From assembly GCA_034431315.1 (NCBI GenBank), contig DAOUDK010000083.1, positions 1 through 47,627 of the forward strand: 47,627 bases of DNA. The letters are read 5' to 3'. Positions within the stretch are counted from its first letter, which is position 1; every line of letters begins with the position of its first letter. The notes under the pieces were generated by a model. The model did no database searches. It was given only the letters and a program-made list of their open reading frames with translations, and was not told where the DNA came from. Positions 23,798 through 31,743 of this stretch are shown piece after piece. Origin of the DNA: JAUWOY01 sp034431315 (GTDB lineage: Bacteria; Chloroflexota; Anaerolineae; VGOG01). The translations under genes and the position numbers were made by a program.

Positions 23798-23857
23798 GTT
23801 GGATGTTGGATTGTCAGGCTCTCCAACCTCCAACCTCCAACCTCTAACCTCCAATCG
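23798..23857. repeat. Heptamer repeats: (GTTGGAT)x2 and (CCAACCT)x3-4
   Basis: Two GTTGGAT units at 23798-23811 and, after 11 bp, CCAACCT units at 23823-23850 with a degenerate fifth to 23857. The two sets are near reverse complements and could fold together. The array ends exactly at the stop codon of the LysM gene. Confidence 0.85.
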
Positions 23858-24820
23858 TTACTCGAGGCGCGTCCCCTGCACCAGGACAGCGTAGGTCACT
23901 ACCGTGCCCCCGAAAGGCAGCAGATTCACCTGGAAGGGGAAGGACTCTCCTGCTGCTGGTGCGTCCTCCAGATCGGCCTGACGGAAGCCTGTCACCCGGC
24001 CTTGGGCATCGTAGGCCGTGACCAATACCGTGACCGTCTCGGCGTCGGCCTGGCCGGTGTTTTCGACCAAGCCTTCCACCGTGAAATAGTACCCCTCGGA
24101 TTCGCCTTGCTGCTCGGTGATAGTTAAATCCAAGTAGCGATCTCCCAGGTAGGTCATGGGGTCTCCGCTCAAGGTTACGACCTGATATTTAGCAAAGCTC
24201 GTCGGCGGATTGGCAAAGAGGATGGCGAAGGGAACCTTGCCCCCTTGCGGAACGATTCCCAGGGCGACGAAGGCCGATTCCGTGGCCAGCACCTTGTCCT
24301 GTTCATCGTAGAGCGAGACTTCTACCTGGACCCGTTCGATGGCTCGGCCCGAGGTGTTTTCCACTTCCCCCAGGCACCAGAGGCTGCCGGCGGGGGTCTC
24401 GTAGAAGCCCAGGCCCTTGACCTCGAAAGGCAGAGGGGTAGGCGTGGAGGTCGGGGGTCCCTCCGACGAATGGTCTTCGCGGGGGATGACCAACTCCTGC
24501 CCTAATTGCAGGCGCCGGGGATCCAGGATAGCATTAGCCTCCTGGAGAGCCTCGGCGCTGATCCCATACTGCTCAGCGATCCCAATCAGGGTATCGCCAG
24601 CTTGCACGGTGTAGATCACCGGCGTAGGGGTGGGCATGGGGGGAGAGGTCGGAGCGGGGGTGGCCGGCGCTGGCGTCGAGGTGGGCCTGGGCGTCACCGC
24701 AGGCAGATTCACAGGAGCCGTGGCCACTGGTGTGGGGGTGGGCGCAGTTATCACCTGGCCGCAGCCACATAACAACAGTGCGATTACGGATAGGGATAGG
24801 GAAATGAAAAGGGTTCTCAT
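23858..24820 (-). CDS. LysM-domain lipoprotein
   Basis: 320 residues. A signal peptide with lipobox LLLCGC leads to a long Thr/Pro/Ala linker, then a LysM domain (YTVQAGDTLIGIAEQYGISA to LGQELVIP). Two beta-sandwich regions of the FxLYD type follow (FEVKGLGFYETPAG and YFTVEGLVENTGQADAETV). It should be anchored outside the cell and bind glycan. The ATG at 24820 is chosen because GGAG is 8 nt away; an ATG two codons earlier is too close to it. Transcribed in the same direction just ahead of the ECF genes. Confidence 0.82.
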   Translation of the reverse strand: MRTLFISLSLSVIALLLCGCGQVITAPTPTPVATAPVNLPAVTPRPTSTPAPATPAPTSPPMPTPTPVIYTVQAGDTLIGIAEQYGISAEALQEANAILDPRRLQLGQELVIPREDHSSEGPPTSTPTPLPFEVKGLGFYETPAGSLWCLGEVENTSGRAIERVQVEVSLYDEQDKVLATESAFVALGIVPQGGKVPFAILFANPPTSFAKYQVVTLSGDPMTYLGDRYLDLTITEQQGESEGYYFTVEGLVENTGQADAETVTVLVTAYDAQGRVTGFRQADLEDAPAAGESFPFQVNLLPFGGTVVTYAVLVQGTRLE

Positions 24821-24857
24821 TTTCATTACTCCACAACGAGAGATTTTAGACAAGCCA

Positions 24858-24886
24858 ATTATACCAGATAGAAGGCAAATCGGCAA
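24858..24886 (-). promoter_or_regulatory. Promoter of the LysM/ECF transcript
   Basis: Minus strand TTGCCG (24886-24881), 17 bp, TATAAT (24863-24858). Confidence 0.6.
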
Positions 24887-24895
24887 AAACCGGCC

Positions 24896-24924
24896 TTGTC
24901 AGATAAAGGAAATTGTGCTACACT
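24896..24924 (+). promoter_or_regulatory. Promoter of the YhaM-like/mutS2 operon
   Basis: TTGTCA (24896-24901), 17 bp, TACACT (24919-24924), 29 bp before the ATG. It is divergent from the LysM promoter, with the two -35 boxes only 9 bp apart, so the pair may be co-regulated. Confidence 0.65.
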
Positions 24925-24953
24925 TTGGTAACGGATAAAAGCGGGAGGGCGAT

Positions 24954-25982
24954 ATGAAAGAACAATTCGTCAGGGATCTAAAAGAAGGCGATAAGGTGCT
25001 GAGTTTCTTCCTGGTGAAGCACAAACAGTTGGAAGACTTTCGCGATCGGACGAAGGGCCAGTTCTTGACCCTGTTCCTGAGCGATAAGACAGGCCAGGTG
25101 CTGGCCCGCGTCTGGGAGGAGGCGCCGGCGCTGGCCGAAACCTTCGAGGAGGGCGACGTGGTCAAGGTGCTGGGCGAGGCGGAGGAGTATCTGGGCCGGC
25201 TCCAGGTCATCGTGGACAAGCTGCGCCCGGCCAAAGAGGACGAGTACGAACTGGAGGACTTCTTGCCCCACACCGAGCGAGATGTCGAAGAGATGCTGGC
25301 GACGGTGCGCGAGACCATCGCTTCGGTCGAGAATCCCTATCTGCACGCCCTGTTGGACAAGTTCTTCGCCGATGAAGAGTTTGTGGCCGCTTTCTCACGG
25401 GCGCCGTCGGCTCGACGCATCCACCACGCTTACCTGGGCGGCCTCCTGGAGCACACGGTCGAGGTCATTGCTCTCTGCCAGACGGTGATAACCCTCTATC
25501 CCCAAATCAACCGCGACCTGCTGATGGCAGGGGCTCTGCTGCACGACGTTGGCAAGACCAAAGAGTTCACCTACGAGCGCGACATCGGGTACAGCGACGA
25601 AGGACGCCTGCTGGGCCACGTGGTGCTCAGCGAGCGGATGATAAGCGAGCGCCTGGCCGAAATCCCCGACTTCCCGCCGGAGCTGGCCTTGCGCCTGCGC
25701 CACCTGGTCGTCAGCCACCATGGCCGCTACGAGTGGGGCTCTCCCCGTCGGCCCAAGACCCTGGAGGCTTGTGCCCTCCACTACGTTGATAACCTCGACG
25801 CTCAGGTGAATCGTTTCGCTCAGATCATAGCCGCCCGACGGGACAAGACCAAGCCCTGGACCGAGTACGACACCCTGCTGAAGCGCTATCTCTACGCTGC
25901 CCCCCCCTTCATCCCCCCCAAAGTTGGGGGGGAAAGAGGGGGGGAGGAGTTGGCGATAGAAGAGGCTGGGCCTTTGGAGTGA
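24954..25982 (+). CDS. yhaM: YhaM-like 3'-5' exoribonuclease (OB-fold + HD domain)
   Basis: 342 residues. The N-terminal OB fold spans about 10-90 (FLTLFLSDKTGQVLARVW). A metal-binding HD domain at 150-300 shows LEHTVEV (H167), LLHDVGK (H197-D198), SHHGRYEWGSPRRPKT and HYVDNLDAQVN. This is the layout of B. subtilis YhaM and related HD exonucleases. GGGAGGG precedes the ATG. The last 25 residues (APPFIPPKVGGERGGEEL) come from a GC-rich palindromic repeat and exceed the family's usual end. Coupled to mutS2 by overlap. Confidence 0.88.
   Translation: MKEQFVRDLKEGDKVLSFFLVKHKQLEDFRDRTKGQFLTLFLSDKTGQVLARVWEEAPALAETFEEGDVVKVLGEAEEYLGRLQVIVDKLRPAKEDEYELEDFLPHTERDVEEMLATVRETIASVENPYLHALLDKFFADEEFVAAFSRAPSARRIHHAYLGGLLEHTVEVIALCQTVITLYPQINRDLLMAGALLHDVGKTKEFTYERDIGYSDEGRLLGHVVLSERMISERLAEIPDFPPELALRLRHLVVSHHGRYEWGSPRRPKTLEACALHYVDNLDAQVNRFAQIIAARRDKTKPWTEYDTLLKRYLYAAPPFIPPKVGGERGGEELAIEEAGPLE
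25901..25947. repeat. GC-rich palindromic repeat in the 3' end of the YhaM-like gene
   Basis: Poly-C arms (CCCCCCCTTCATCCCCCCC) face poly-G arms (TTGGGGGGGAAAGAGGGGGG) around a short centre. It is translated as a Pro/Gly tail and looks like a mobile palindromic element that landed in frame. Confidence 0.7.
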
Positions 25983-28345
25983 TGATGAATTCAAAATACC
26001 TGCAAATCCTGGAATTACCCAAGATATTGGAACGCCTGGCGGAGCACACTTCCTTCTCCGCTGGCCGGAAGCTGGCCTTGAGCTTGCAGCCCTCCCCCGA
26101 TGACGACGAGGTGGCCAGGCGACAGGGGGAGACCAGTGAGGCCAGAGCCCTCCTCGATGACCGGGGTGATGTCTCCCTGGGTGGGGCGCGGGATGTGCGC
26201 CCTCTGGTGGACAGGGCGGAGCACGGCGCCATCCTGATGCCCAGCGAGCTCCTGGATGTTCGCGACACCCTGGTCAGTGGGCGGACCCTGCACCGGGCTA
26301 TCACCCGTCTGCGGAATCAGTTCCCCCTTCTGGCGAGCGCTGCTGGAAGGATCGAAGAGTGCCCTAACGTCGTCGCCGAGATCGCCCGCTGCATCAACGA
26401 GCGGGGCGAAGTGGTGGACGGGGCGAGTCAGAATCTGGCCCGCGTCCGCCGCGAGCTGAGGGAAGCCCACCAGAGGCTTATGGCCAAGCTGGAGAGGATC
26501 GTGTCCTCTTCGTCCAATGCCCCCTTTCTCCAGGAGGCCTTCGTCACCCAGCGGGGCGGGCGCTACGTCATTCCGCTCAAGTCCGATTTCAAAGGGCGCA
26601 TTCCGGGCATCGTCCACGACCAATCGGCCAGTGGGGCCACCGTCTTCATCGAGCCTCTCTCCACCGTCGGGCTGAACAACCGCTGGCGGGAGCTGCAATT
26701 GGAGGAGGAGCGGGAGGTACAGCGCATCCTGGCCGGACTCTCCAACCTGGTGGCCGAGGAGGGTAAGTTCATCCAGCGCACCGTGGAAGCCCTGGCTGAG
26801 CTCGATCTGGCTTTCGCCAAGGCCAGGTACGCGGAGGAGATCGAAGGCGTCGAGCCCAAGTTGGTGGCCTTCAGGAAAGTAGCCGGTGGCCTGCACCCCG
26901 GCTCCAGCATCCAACTGATCAAAGCCCGTCACCCACTGCTCGACCCGGCGACGGTGATACCCGTTGATGTCCACCTGGACGATGATTATTTCATCGTGGT
27001 CATCACCGGGCCTAACACCGGCGGCAAAACCGTTTCCCTCAAAACAGTCGGGCTTCTGTCCCTGATGGCCCAGTGTGGCCTGGCCATCCCTGCTGCTGAG
27101 GGCTCCGCCCTCTCCATTTTCAGCGACATCTATGCCGACATCGGCGACGAGCAGTCCATCGAGCAAAGCCTCTCCACCTTCTCGGCCCACATAACCAACG
27201 TCATCAGCATCCTGGACCAGGCCGACGAGCGCTCCCTGGTTCTGCTGGACGACCTGGGAGCCGGCACTGACCCGGGAGAAGGTTCGGCCATCGCCAGAGC
27301 CTTGCTTTCTCACTTCCTGCAACGGAGGATCACGGCTTTCATCTCCACCCATTATCCGGAATTGAAGTTCTACGCCCACACCACGCCGGGGGTAGAAAAC
27401 GCCTGCGTGGAGTTCGATCTGGAGACCCTCTCCCCCACCTACGAGCTGAGCATCGGCTTGCCTGGCCGCAGCAACGCTTTCGCCATCGCCCGACGCCTGG
27501 GCCTCTCGCCCCAGATCGTGAGTGAAGCCGAGGGCCTGGTCTCACCTGAGAGCCTGGAAACGGAAGGTTTACTGGCCGAGATCAGGCAAGCTCACCGGGA
27601 AGCCCTGGCCTCTCAGGAGGCAGCGGAGGCTGCCCGGCATCAAGTGGAGGATCTGGAGGGAGAGCTGCGCCAGGAGTTGTCGGATATCGAGAAAACGAGG
27701 CGTGAGATAGTGGGTGCTGCTCGTGAGGAGGCCGAACGGGAACTCGAAGAAGTGCGAGCCGAGCTGAGGGAAATCAGGGCTAGGTTGGGGATGGCTGCCG
27801 TCACCCAGGAGTGGGTGGCCCAGGCCGAGGATAGATTGGCGTCGTTGGAGCCTAAGCCCATCGAGCCTGTCGTTCAGCCGCGCTTTGGGCCGCCGGACGC
27901 GCTAAGCCTGGGCGACACCGTGTGGGTAGCGGGCCTGCAGGCCACTGGCGAGATCACGGAACTCGCAGGCGATGAGGCCGAGGTGCAGGTAGGCTCTTTT
28001 CGGATCAGGGCTGAGGTGGGGGACTTAGAGTTGCGAGGCAGAGCCGCTCAACTTGAGGTCAGGGAACGGGCGGTGAGCGTTCCCAGGGTCTCCTCGCCCG
28101 GCCTGGAGCTGAACCTGCTGGGACAGACGGTTGAGGAGGTATTGCCTCGTCTGGACAAGTACCTGAACGATGCCTATCTGGCGGGGCTGCCTCAGGTGCG
28201 CATCATCCACGGCAAAGGAACAGGGGCGCTCCGGCGCGCCGTGCGCGACTTTGTAGCAGACCACCCCCTGGCAGCCTCCCACCGGCCTGGCGACCGGTAC
28301 GAGGGCGGGGAAGGCGCGACCGTGGTGGAGTTGGTTCCCAGGTAA
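25982..28345 (+). CDS. mutS2: Endonuclease/DNA-binding ATPase MutS2
   Basis: About 787 residues, normal for MutS2. The core clamp region is followed by the MutS ATPase with Walker A GPNTGGKT (near 343), the helix STFSAHITNVISIL, Walker B LVLLDDLGAGTDPGEGSA (near 421) and STHYPELK. A coiled coil (540-620), a KOW-like segment and a C-terminal Smr domain (from about 707) follow. MutS2 suppresses recombination and rescues collided ribosomes in some species. Two usually conserved motifs are altered: Walker B is DD where relatives have DE, and the Smr motif LDLRG reads LNLLG, while HGKGTGALR is kept. Starts are possible at GTG 25979, ATG 25982 or ATG 25985; GGAG at 25976 suits the ATGs. Confidence 0.93.
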   Translation: MMNSKYLQILELPKILERLAEHTSFSAGRKLALSLQPSPDDDEVARRQGETSEARALLDDRGDVSLGGARDVRPLVDRAEHGAILMPSELLDVRDTLVSGRTLHRAITRLRNQFPLLASAAGRIEECPNVVAEIARCINERGEVVDGASQNLARVRRELREAHQRLMAKLERIVSSSSNAPFLQEAFVTQRGGRYVIPLKSDFKGRIPGIVHDQSASGATVFIEPLSTVGLNNRWRELQLEEEREVQRILAGLSNLVAEEGKFIQRTVEALAELDLAFAKARYAEEIEGVEPKLVAFRKVAGGLHPGSSIQLIKARHPLLDPATVIPVDVHLDDDYFIVVITGPNTGGKTVSLKTVGLLSLMAQCGLAIPAAEGSALSIFSDIYADIGDEQSIEQSLSTFSAHITNVISILDQADERSLVLLDDLGAGTDPGEGSAIARALLSHFLQRRITAFISTHYPELKFYAHTTPGVENACVEFDLETLSPTYELSIGLPGRSNAFAIARRLGLSPQIVSEAEGLVSPESLETEGLLAEIRQAHREALASQEAAEAARHQVEDLEGELRQELSDIEKTRREIVGAAREEAERELEEVRAELREIRARLGMAAVTQEWVAQAEDRLASLEPKPIEPVVQPRFGPPDALSLGDTVWVAGLQATGEITELAGDEAEVQVGSFRIRAEVGDLELRGRAAQLEVRERAVSVPRVSSPGLELNLLGQTVEEVLPRLDKYLNDAYLAGLPQVRIIHGKGTGALRRAVRDFVADHPLAASHRPGDRYEGGEGATVVELVPR

Positions 28346-28389
28346 GGCTGCTTCAGGGGCTCGGTCGGAGACCTTCGCCCATCGTGACT

Positions 28390-28812
28390 TCATTCAGGGG
28401 CGTAATCCTCGATCCAGAGAACCCAGGGCAGGCGATCCTTGACTGCGTTATACAATCGGCGATCGCCTGTCACCAACTTGCTCCCTGTTTCCTCGGCCAG
28501 AGCCAGGTAAGCCCCATCGTAGGCCGACCGGTCATGAGTGCGGGCCAGTTCTAATGTCTGCTGCCAGGAGACTTCCACCATCGGAATGCTCAGCCCCTCA
28601 AAGGCATTAAGGATCTCCCGCCCTTTCTCCGGGCCGATGCGATCGCGCCTTATCGCCTGAAGGACGGCGTTGGTCACCTCGTAGGAGAGCAAGGTAGGGG
28701 CTTGGAGCTCAATTTCCCCCTGAGCGTATGCTCGGATCAGGGCCTGAGCTTTCGCATGTCCCTCCTCATCGGGAAAGAAGCCCCTCAACACCACGCTGGC
28801 ATCAACAATCAT
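28390..28812 (-). CDS. vapC: PIN-domain toxin, VapC family
   Basis: 140 residues with the PIN acidic set: D4 in MIVDASVV, glutamate in SYEVTNA, aspartate in SAYDGAYLALAE and the final aspartate in VTGDRRL. VapC toxins are Mg-dependent ribonucleases, often cutting initiator tRNA or rRNA. The start overlaps the antitoxin stop by 4 nt. Confidence 0.9.
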   Translation of the reverse strand: MIVDASVVLRGFFPDEEGHAKAQALIRAYAQGEIELQAPTLLSYEVTNAVLQAIRRDRIGPEKGREILNAFEGLSIPMVEVSWQQTLELARTHDRSAYDGAYLALAEETGSKLVTGDRRLYNAVKDRLPWVLWIEDYAPE

Positions 28813-29066
28813 GGCCTGGCCTCCAGTTCTTTTCTGGAGGCCTCATACAGCTCGGTGGCTGTTACGCCAACCCCCTTCAGTTCGCGGGAGAGACGTACCA
28901 TGCTCGAATAGGCCCGTAGTCGCCGCAGGCGCTCATATTCCTCAAAGTGCAGGATCACTGCATCGGGCTCCCCCCGGCGGGTTATGATCACTGGCTCATT
29001 CCGTGCGCGTTTGAGCAGTGCAGAGAAACCGCTCTTGGCCTCGGCAATAGAAACCCTCATCGTCAT
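28809..29066 (-). CDS. Phd/YefM-type antitoxin
   Basis: 85 residues: the N-terminal Phd/YefM DNA-binding fold (MRVSIAEAKSGFSALLKRAR, then EPVIITRRGEPDAVIL) and a C-terminal helix to neutralise the toxin. The ATG at 29066 has GGAGGG at 6 nt; the longer upstream frame crosses the promoter and is rejected. Such antitoxins usually repress their own promoter. Confidence 0.88.
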   Translation of the reverse strand: MTMRVSIAEAKSGFSALLKRARNEPVIITRRGEPDAVILHFEEYERLRRLRAYSSMVRLSRELKGVGVTATELYEASRKELEARP

Positions 29067-29103
29067 CTCAAGCCCTCCTATTCTGACTACTTTATGTGAC
29101 CAT

Positions 29104-29132
29104 ATTATATAGCCACCACTCTGATTTGTCAA
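29104..29132 (-). promoter_or_regulatory. Toxin-antitoxin promoter
   Basis: A perfect consensus on the minus strand: TTGACA (29132-29127), 17 bp, TATAAT (29109-29104). An interrupted repeat TATG-N4-CATA just downstream may be the antitoxin operator. Confidence 0.75.
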
Positions 29133-29201
29133 GTGAGTGGACTTGCTCAACCCAAGTCACTTGATTCGTCAATCCAGTCCGTTAAATCCCACAGTCCGTT
29201 G

Positions 29202-29924
29202 TCACTTCTCCACTACCACAAAATGCGACAGCCCAAAAGCCCGCAACTGCGTCCTTTCCAGAGTATAAGTGGCCCGGCGCAAGAAGGCCCCCAACTTCGG
29301 GCGGCGAGCGGCGATCTTATCGTAGCCGGGGTAGATCTGGATGTGGACGATGACCTCAACATCCAGGCCCTCGAACAGCCGCCTAATGTCACCCCTCGTG
29401 TAAGTCCGCACGTGGGGGCAGAGGCGCTGCCGCAGGGAATCCGGCAGGTAGTTGACCAGCGGGATGTTGCCAAAGTGGTACTTTCCTCGCCAGAAGATGC
29501 CGTGGGTCTCCAGGGGATAGAGGCGGTTGGGAGCAAAGATGACGATGCGCCCTCCTCTTCTGATCACCCGATGGGCCTCGCGGACGGCCTGGCGATCGTC
29601 CTCGACGTGCTCGATGACCTCATGCAGGAGCACCACGTCGAAGAAGCCGTCGGGAAAGGGCAGCTTCTCTGCTGGAGCGAGGTGGATGTTGGGCAGCGTC
29701 CGGCTCGCCTCGGCCACCTTCTCTGGGTCTACGTCCACACCGTAGACCTCCTGGCTGAAATCCCGCATCTTTTTGACGTACGTCCCCAGCCCGCAGCCCA
29801 CGTCCAGGATGCGCTGGCCCTCCAGCGGCGCGTAGCTGCGGATCAGAGCTAATCTCCGATCCTGGCCAAAGCGCCAGACGTAGCTGGGGTGGCCGAGGGT
29901 GATGGCTTTGTCGTCAGGTGACAT
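29202..29924 (-). CDS. Class I SAM-dependent methyltransferase
   Basis: 240 residues. Motif I ILDVGCGLGTYV, motif II YGVDVDPEKV, motif Post-I FDVVLLHEVIEHVEDD and motif III IRRGGRIVIFAPN are all clear. Its substrate is not evident; the family resembles small-molecule or glycan/lipid methyltransferases. The gene begins 12 nt after the MFS transporter stop and is likely co-transcribed with it. Confidence 0.88.
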   Translation of the reverse strand: MSPDDKAITLGHPSYVWRFGQDRRLALIRSYAPLEGQRILDVGCGLGTYVKKMRDFSQEVYGVDVDPEKVAEASRTLPNIHLAPAEKLPFPDGFFDVVLLHEVIEHVEDDRQAVREAHRVIRRGGRIVIFAPNRLYPLETHGIFWRGKYHFGNIPLVNYLPDSLRQRLCPHVRTYTRGDIRRLFEGLDVEVIVHIQIYPGYDKIAARRPKLGAFLRRATYTLERTQLRAFGLSHFVVVEK

Positions 29925-29936
29925 CGTGGGACTCCG

Positions 29937-31160
29937 TCATTGCTTTGATTCTTCCGTTCTCACTAACAGTCTTGCTGTCCCTAAAGCAGCCAGGGCAAAG
30001 ACCCCCGCCGCGCAAAGGAAGATGTAGCGTATGCCCAGGCCTGTGGCGATAGCCGCGCCAGCCAATGGAGCTATGGCCCCCGCCACGGAGTTAGCACTGG
30101 AGTCCAGGCCGTACACCACCCCCTGCCGGCCCTCAGGCGCCAATTGGGCCAGCATGGCGCTGACTGAGGCCATGATGCCCCCCGTTGCCACTCCTGCTGC
30201 AGCTTGGAGGATCAACAGTTGGGTGGGCGTGACCACCAGGAACTGAGGGGCGTACAGCACCGCCGCCCCCAGCGCACAAGCCACCAGCACCCGCCGGTGG
30301 CCGATGCGATCTCCGATTCGCCCCAAGACTACCGCCCCCAGAGCGCCGGTGGCCGCCCTCGCGCCCGTGATCAGCCCCGTGACGGAAGCCACCCGCTCTC
30401 CAGCCGGCATCAAAGACTGCACGAAAAGCGGCAACATAGGCCCCATGATCCTCAAGCCAAAGTTCATCACTATCCTGGTTCCGAACATGATCAACAGCGC
30501 CTGCGACCGCAGCACCAAAGCCAATCCCTGCCGGAAGCCCCCGTCTGGCGAATCTTTCTTCTGCCGGGAGGGCTCGAATCGCTCCTCGACCAGGAAGAAC
30601 ACGCCCAGGCCCGCTATAAAGAGCAAAGTGGCCGTCACCAAGAAGGCAGCCCGGTAGCCAAAGGCGTCGGCTATCAACCCGCCCAGCAGTGGCCCGACCG
30701 AGGCTCCGCTGTAGATCGCCATCTGCAACAGCCCCAGCGCATAGCCGGCCCGCTGGCGGGGCACTGAGCTGGCTACCAACGTGGTGGCTGCCGGCACGGT
30801 GCCTGTCACGCACCCCTGCAAGGCCCGCAGGATCGCCAGTTGCTGCACGTTGCGCACGAATCCCATAGCGCCGAGCAGCACCGCCCCGCCGAACATCGCC
30901 CGCACCACCATCAGTTTGCGCCCGTAGCGGTCGGCCAGGGAGCCCCAGATGGGGGCAAAGATAGCCATAGTGATAGCCTGGCCAGTGAACAGGAGCGCCG
31001 ACCACATCTCCACCTGTCCCGGGTCGGTCACCCCCAACTCCTGCACGTAGTAGGGCAGGAAGGGGAAAGCCACGCTGAAGCCGGCGATAGCCACCAACTC
31101 CGCCACCCAGATAACGTATAGATTGCGCTTCCAACCTCGCGTCAATGAGTTCGCTTCCAT
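29937..31160 (-). CDS. MFS drug-type transporter
   Basis: 407 residues, twelve helices, with the MFS loop 2-3 motif GSLADRYGRKLMV and helix-5 antiporter-like region SGASVGPLLGGLIADAFGYR. These features place it with multidrug or metabolite efflux (DHA1-like) proteins. The C-terminal half repeats the fold (LGRIGDRIGHRRVL). GGTGAG lies just before the ATG. Operon partner of the methyltransferase. Confidence 0.88.
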   Translation of the reverse strand: MEANSLTRGWKRNLYVIWVAELVAIAGFSVAFPFLPYYVQELGVTDPGQVEMWSALLFTGQAITMAIFAPIWGSLADRYGRKLMVVRAMFGGAVLLGAMGFVRNVQQLAILRALQGCVTGTVPAATTLVASSVPRQRAGYALGLLQMAIYSGASVGPLLGGLIADAFGYRAAFLVTATLLFIAGLGVFFLVEERFEPSRQKKDSPDGGFRQGLALVLRSQALLIMFGTRIVMNFGLRIMGPMLPLFVQSLMPAGERVASVTGLITGARAATGALGAVVLGRIGDRIGHRRVLVACALGAAVLYAPQFLVVTPTQLLILQAAAGVATGGIMASVSAMLAQLAPEGRQGVVYGLDSSANSVAGAIAPLAGAAIATGLGIRYIFLCAAGVFALAALGTARLLVRTEESKQ

Positions 31161-31229
31161 AACTCACCAGACGAGCCCCTGGGGTGACAGGTTACCTCAA
31201 GGGCCAAAAAAGTAGTTACTCACCTGCTC

Positions 31230-31253
31230 CCGCCGGATCGCCAGATCCGGCGG
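31230..31253. repeat. Perfect 10-bp hairpin element
   Basis: CCGCCGGATC GCCA GATCCGGCGG, a REP-like palindrome upstream of the MFS gene. No U-tract follows on either strand, so it is not called a terminator. Confidence 0.6.
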
Positions 31254-31362
31254 CTGAACCGGCTGAATTCGATCGGTTTTGGCGCCAACCAACACTACAT
31301 CGAATTGAGAAAAGAACGAATTTTCTCCCACCCGGCCATTCGTTGTGGTGTTGTAGTTTCCC

Positions 31363-31394
31363 AAAAAGAACGCTGTGCGGTACTACCGCACAGC
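31363..31394 (-). terminator. Rho-independent terminator of the composite transporter/RM transcript
   Basis: Stem GCTGTGCGG/CCGCACAGC with a 5-nt loop, followed on the minus strand by GTTCTTTTT. Lies 44 nt after the last gene. Confidence 0.75.
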
Positions 31395-31437
31395 ATCAGT
31401 GGGAACTCGGTCCGTCTCTCGCGTGTTTGCACTGGGG

Positions 31438-31743
31438 TTACTCTCCGGATGTTTCTTCTCGCGCAACTTCCCGTAACGCCAGATAGGGCATCTCGCTGCC
31501 GTGAATGCGTCTCCATACACGCCGAGACAAGTCTTCTTGAGATAGATCAGGGCGCCACTGGCATTCGGTCGTCCAGGCCACTTTGAGGGCAAAACTCCAC
31601 AACTGGAAGAGAAGCTGCAATTTCCGAGCTGGCGTCATCTGCCGCCAGATGGCCACCTGCTGGGGATCCAGCGTGCCCAGCCGGCGGCGAGAGTCTTCGG
31701 CCAGGTGAAGGACGGCCGGCGTGGGTTCACTTGAGTCACTCAT
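31438..31743 (-). CDS. Small protein of unknown function coupled to the DNA methyltransferase
   Basis: 101 residues from ATG 31743, which overlaps the methyltransferase stop by 8 nt (ATGAGTGA). The text (WRQMTPARKLQLLFQLWSFA) suggests a helical, basic protein; I do not recognise a family. Third gene of the restriction-modification module; a control (C) protein is not supported because no helix-turn-helix is visible. Confidence 0.65.
   Translation of the reverse strand: MSDSSEPTPAVLHLAEDSRRRLGTLDPQQVAIWRQMTPARKLQLLFQLWSFALKVAWTTECQWRPDLSQEDLSRRVWRRIHGSEMPYLALREVAREETSGE

Noticed and set aside
22313..23857. Tandem repeats considered as a CRISPR array
   Set aside because: Units are 7 bp with no spacers and no cas genes are present.
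26015..27379. 454-codon minus-strand frame
   Set aside because: Shadow of mutS2; the plus strand carries all MutS2 motifs.
29133..29852. 239-codon plus-strand frame
   Set aside because: Opposes the SAM methyltransferase gene, which has all motifs in order.
31161..31362. Promoter for the MFS/methyltransferase pair
   Set aside because: No -35/-10 combination with acceptable spacing could be found; only a 10-bp hairpin is present.
31438..31743. Controller (C) protein of the restriction-modification system
   Set aside because: No helix-turn-helix or C-box repeats seen; the gene is last, not first, in the module.
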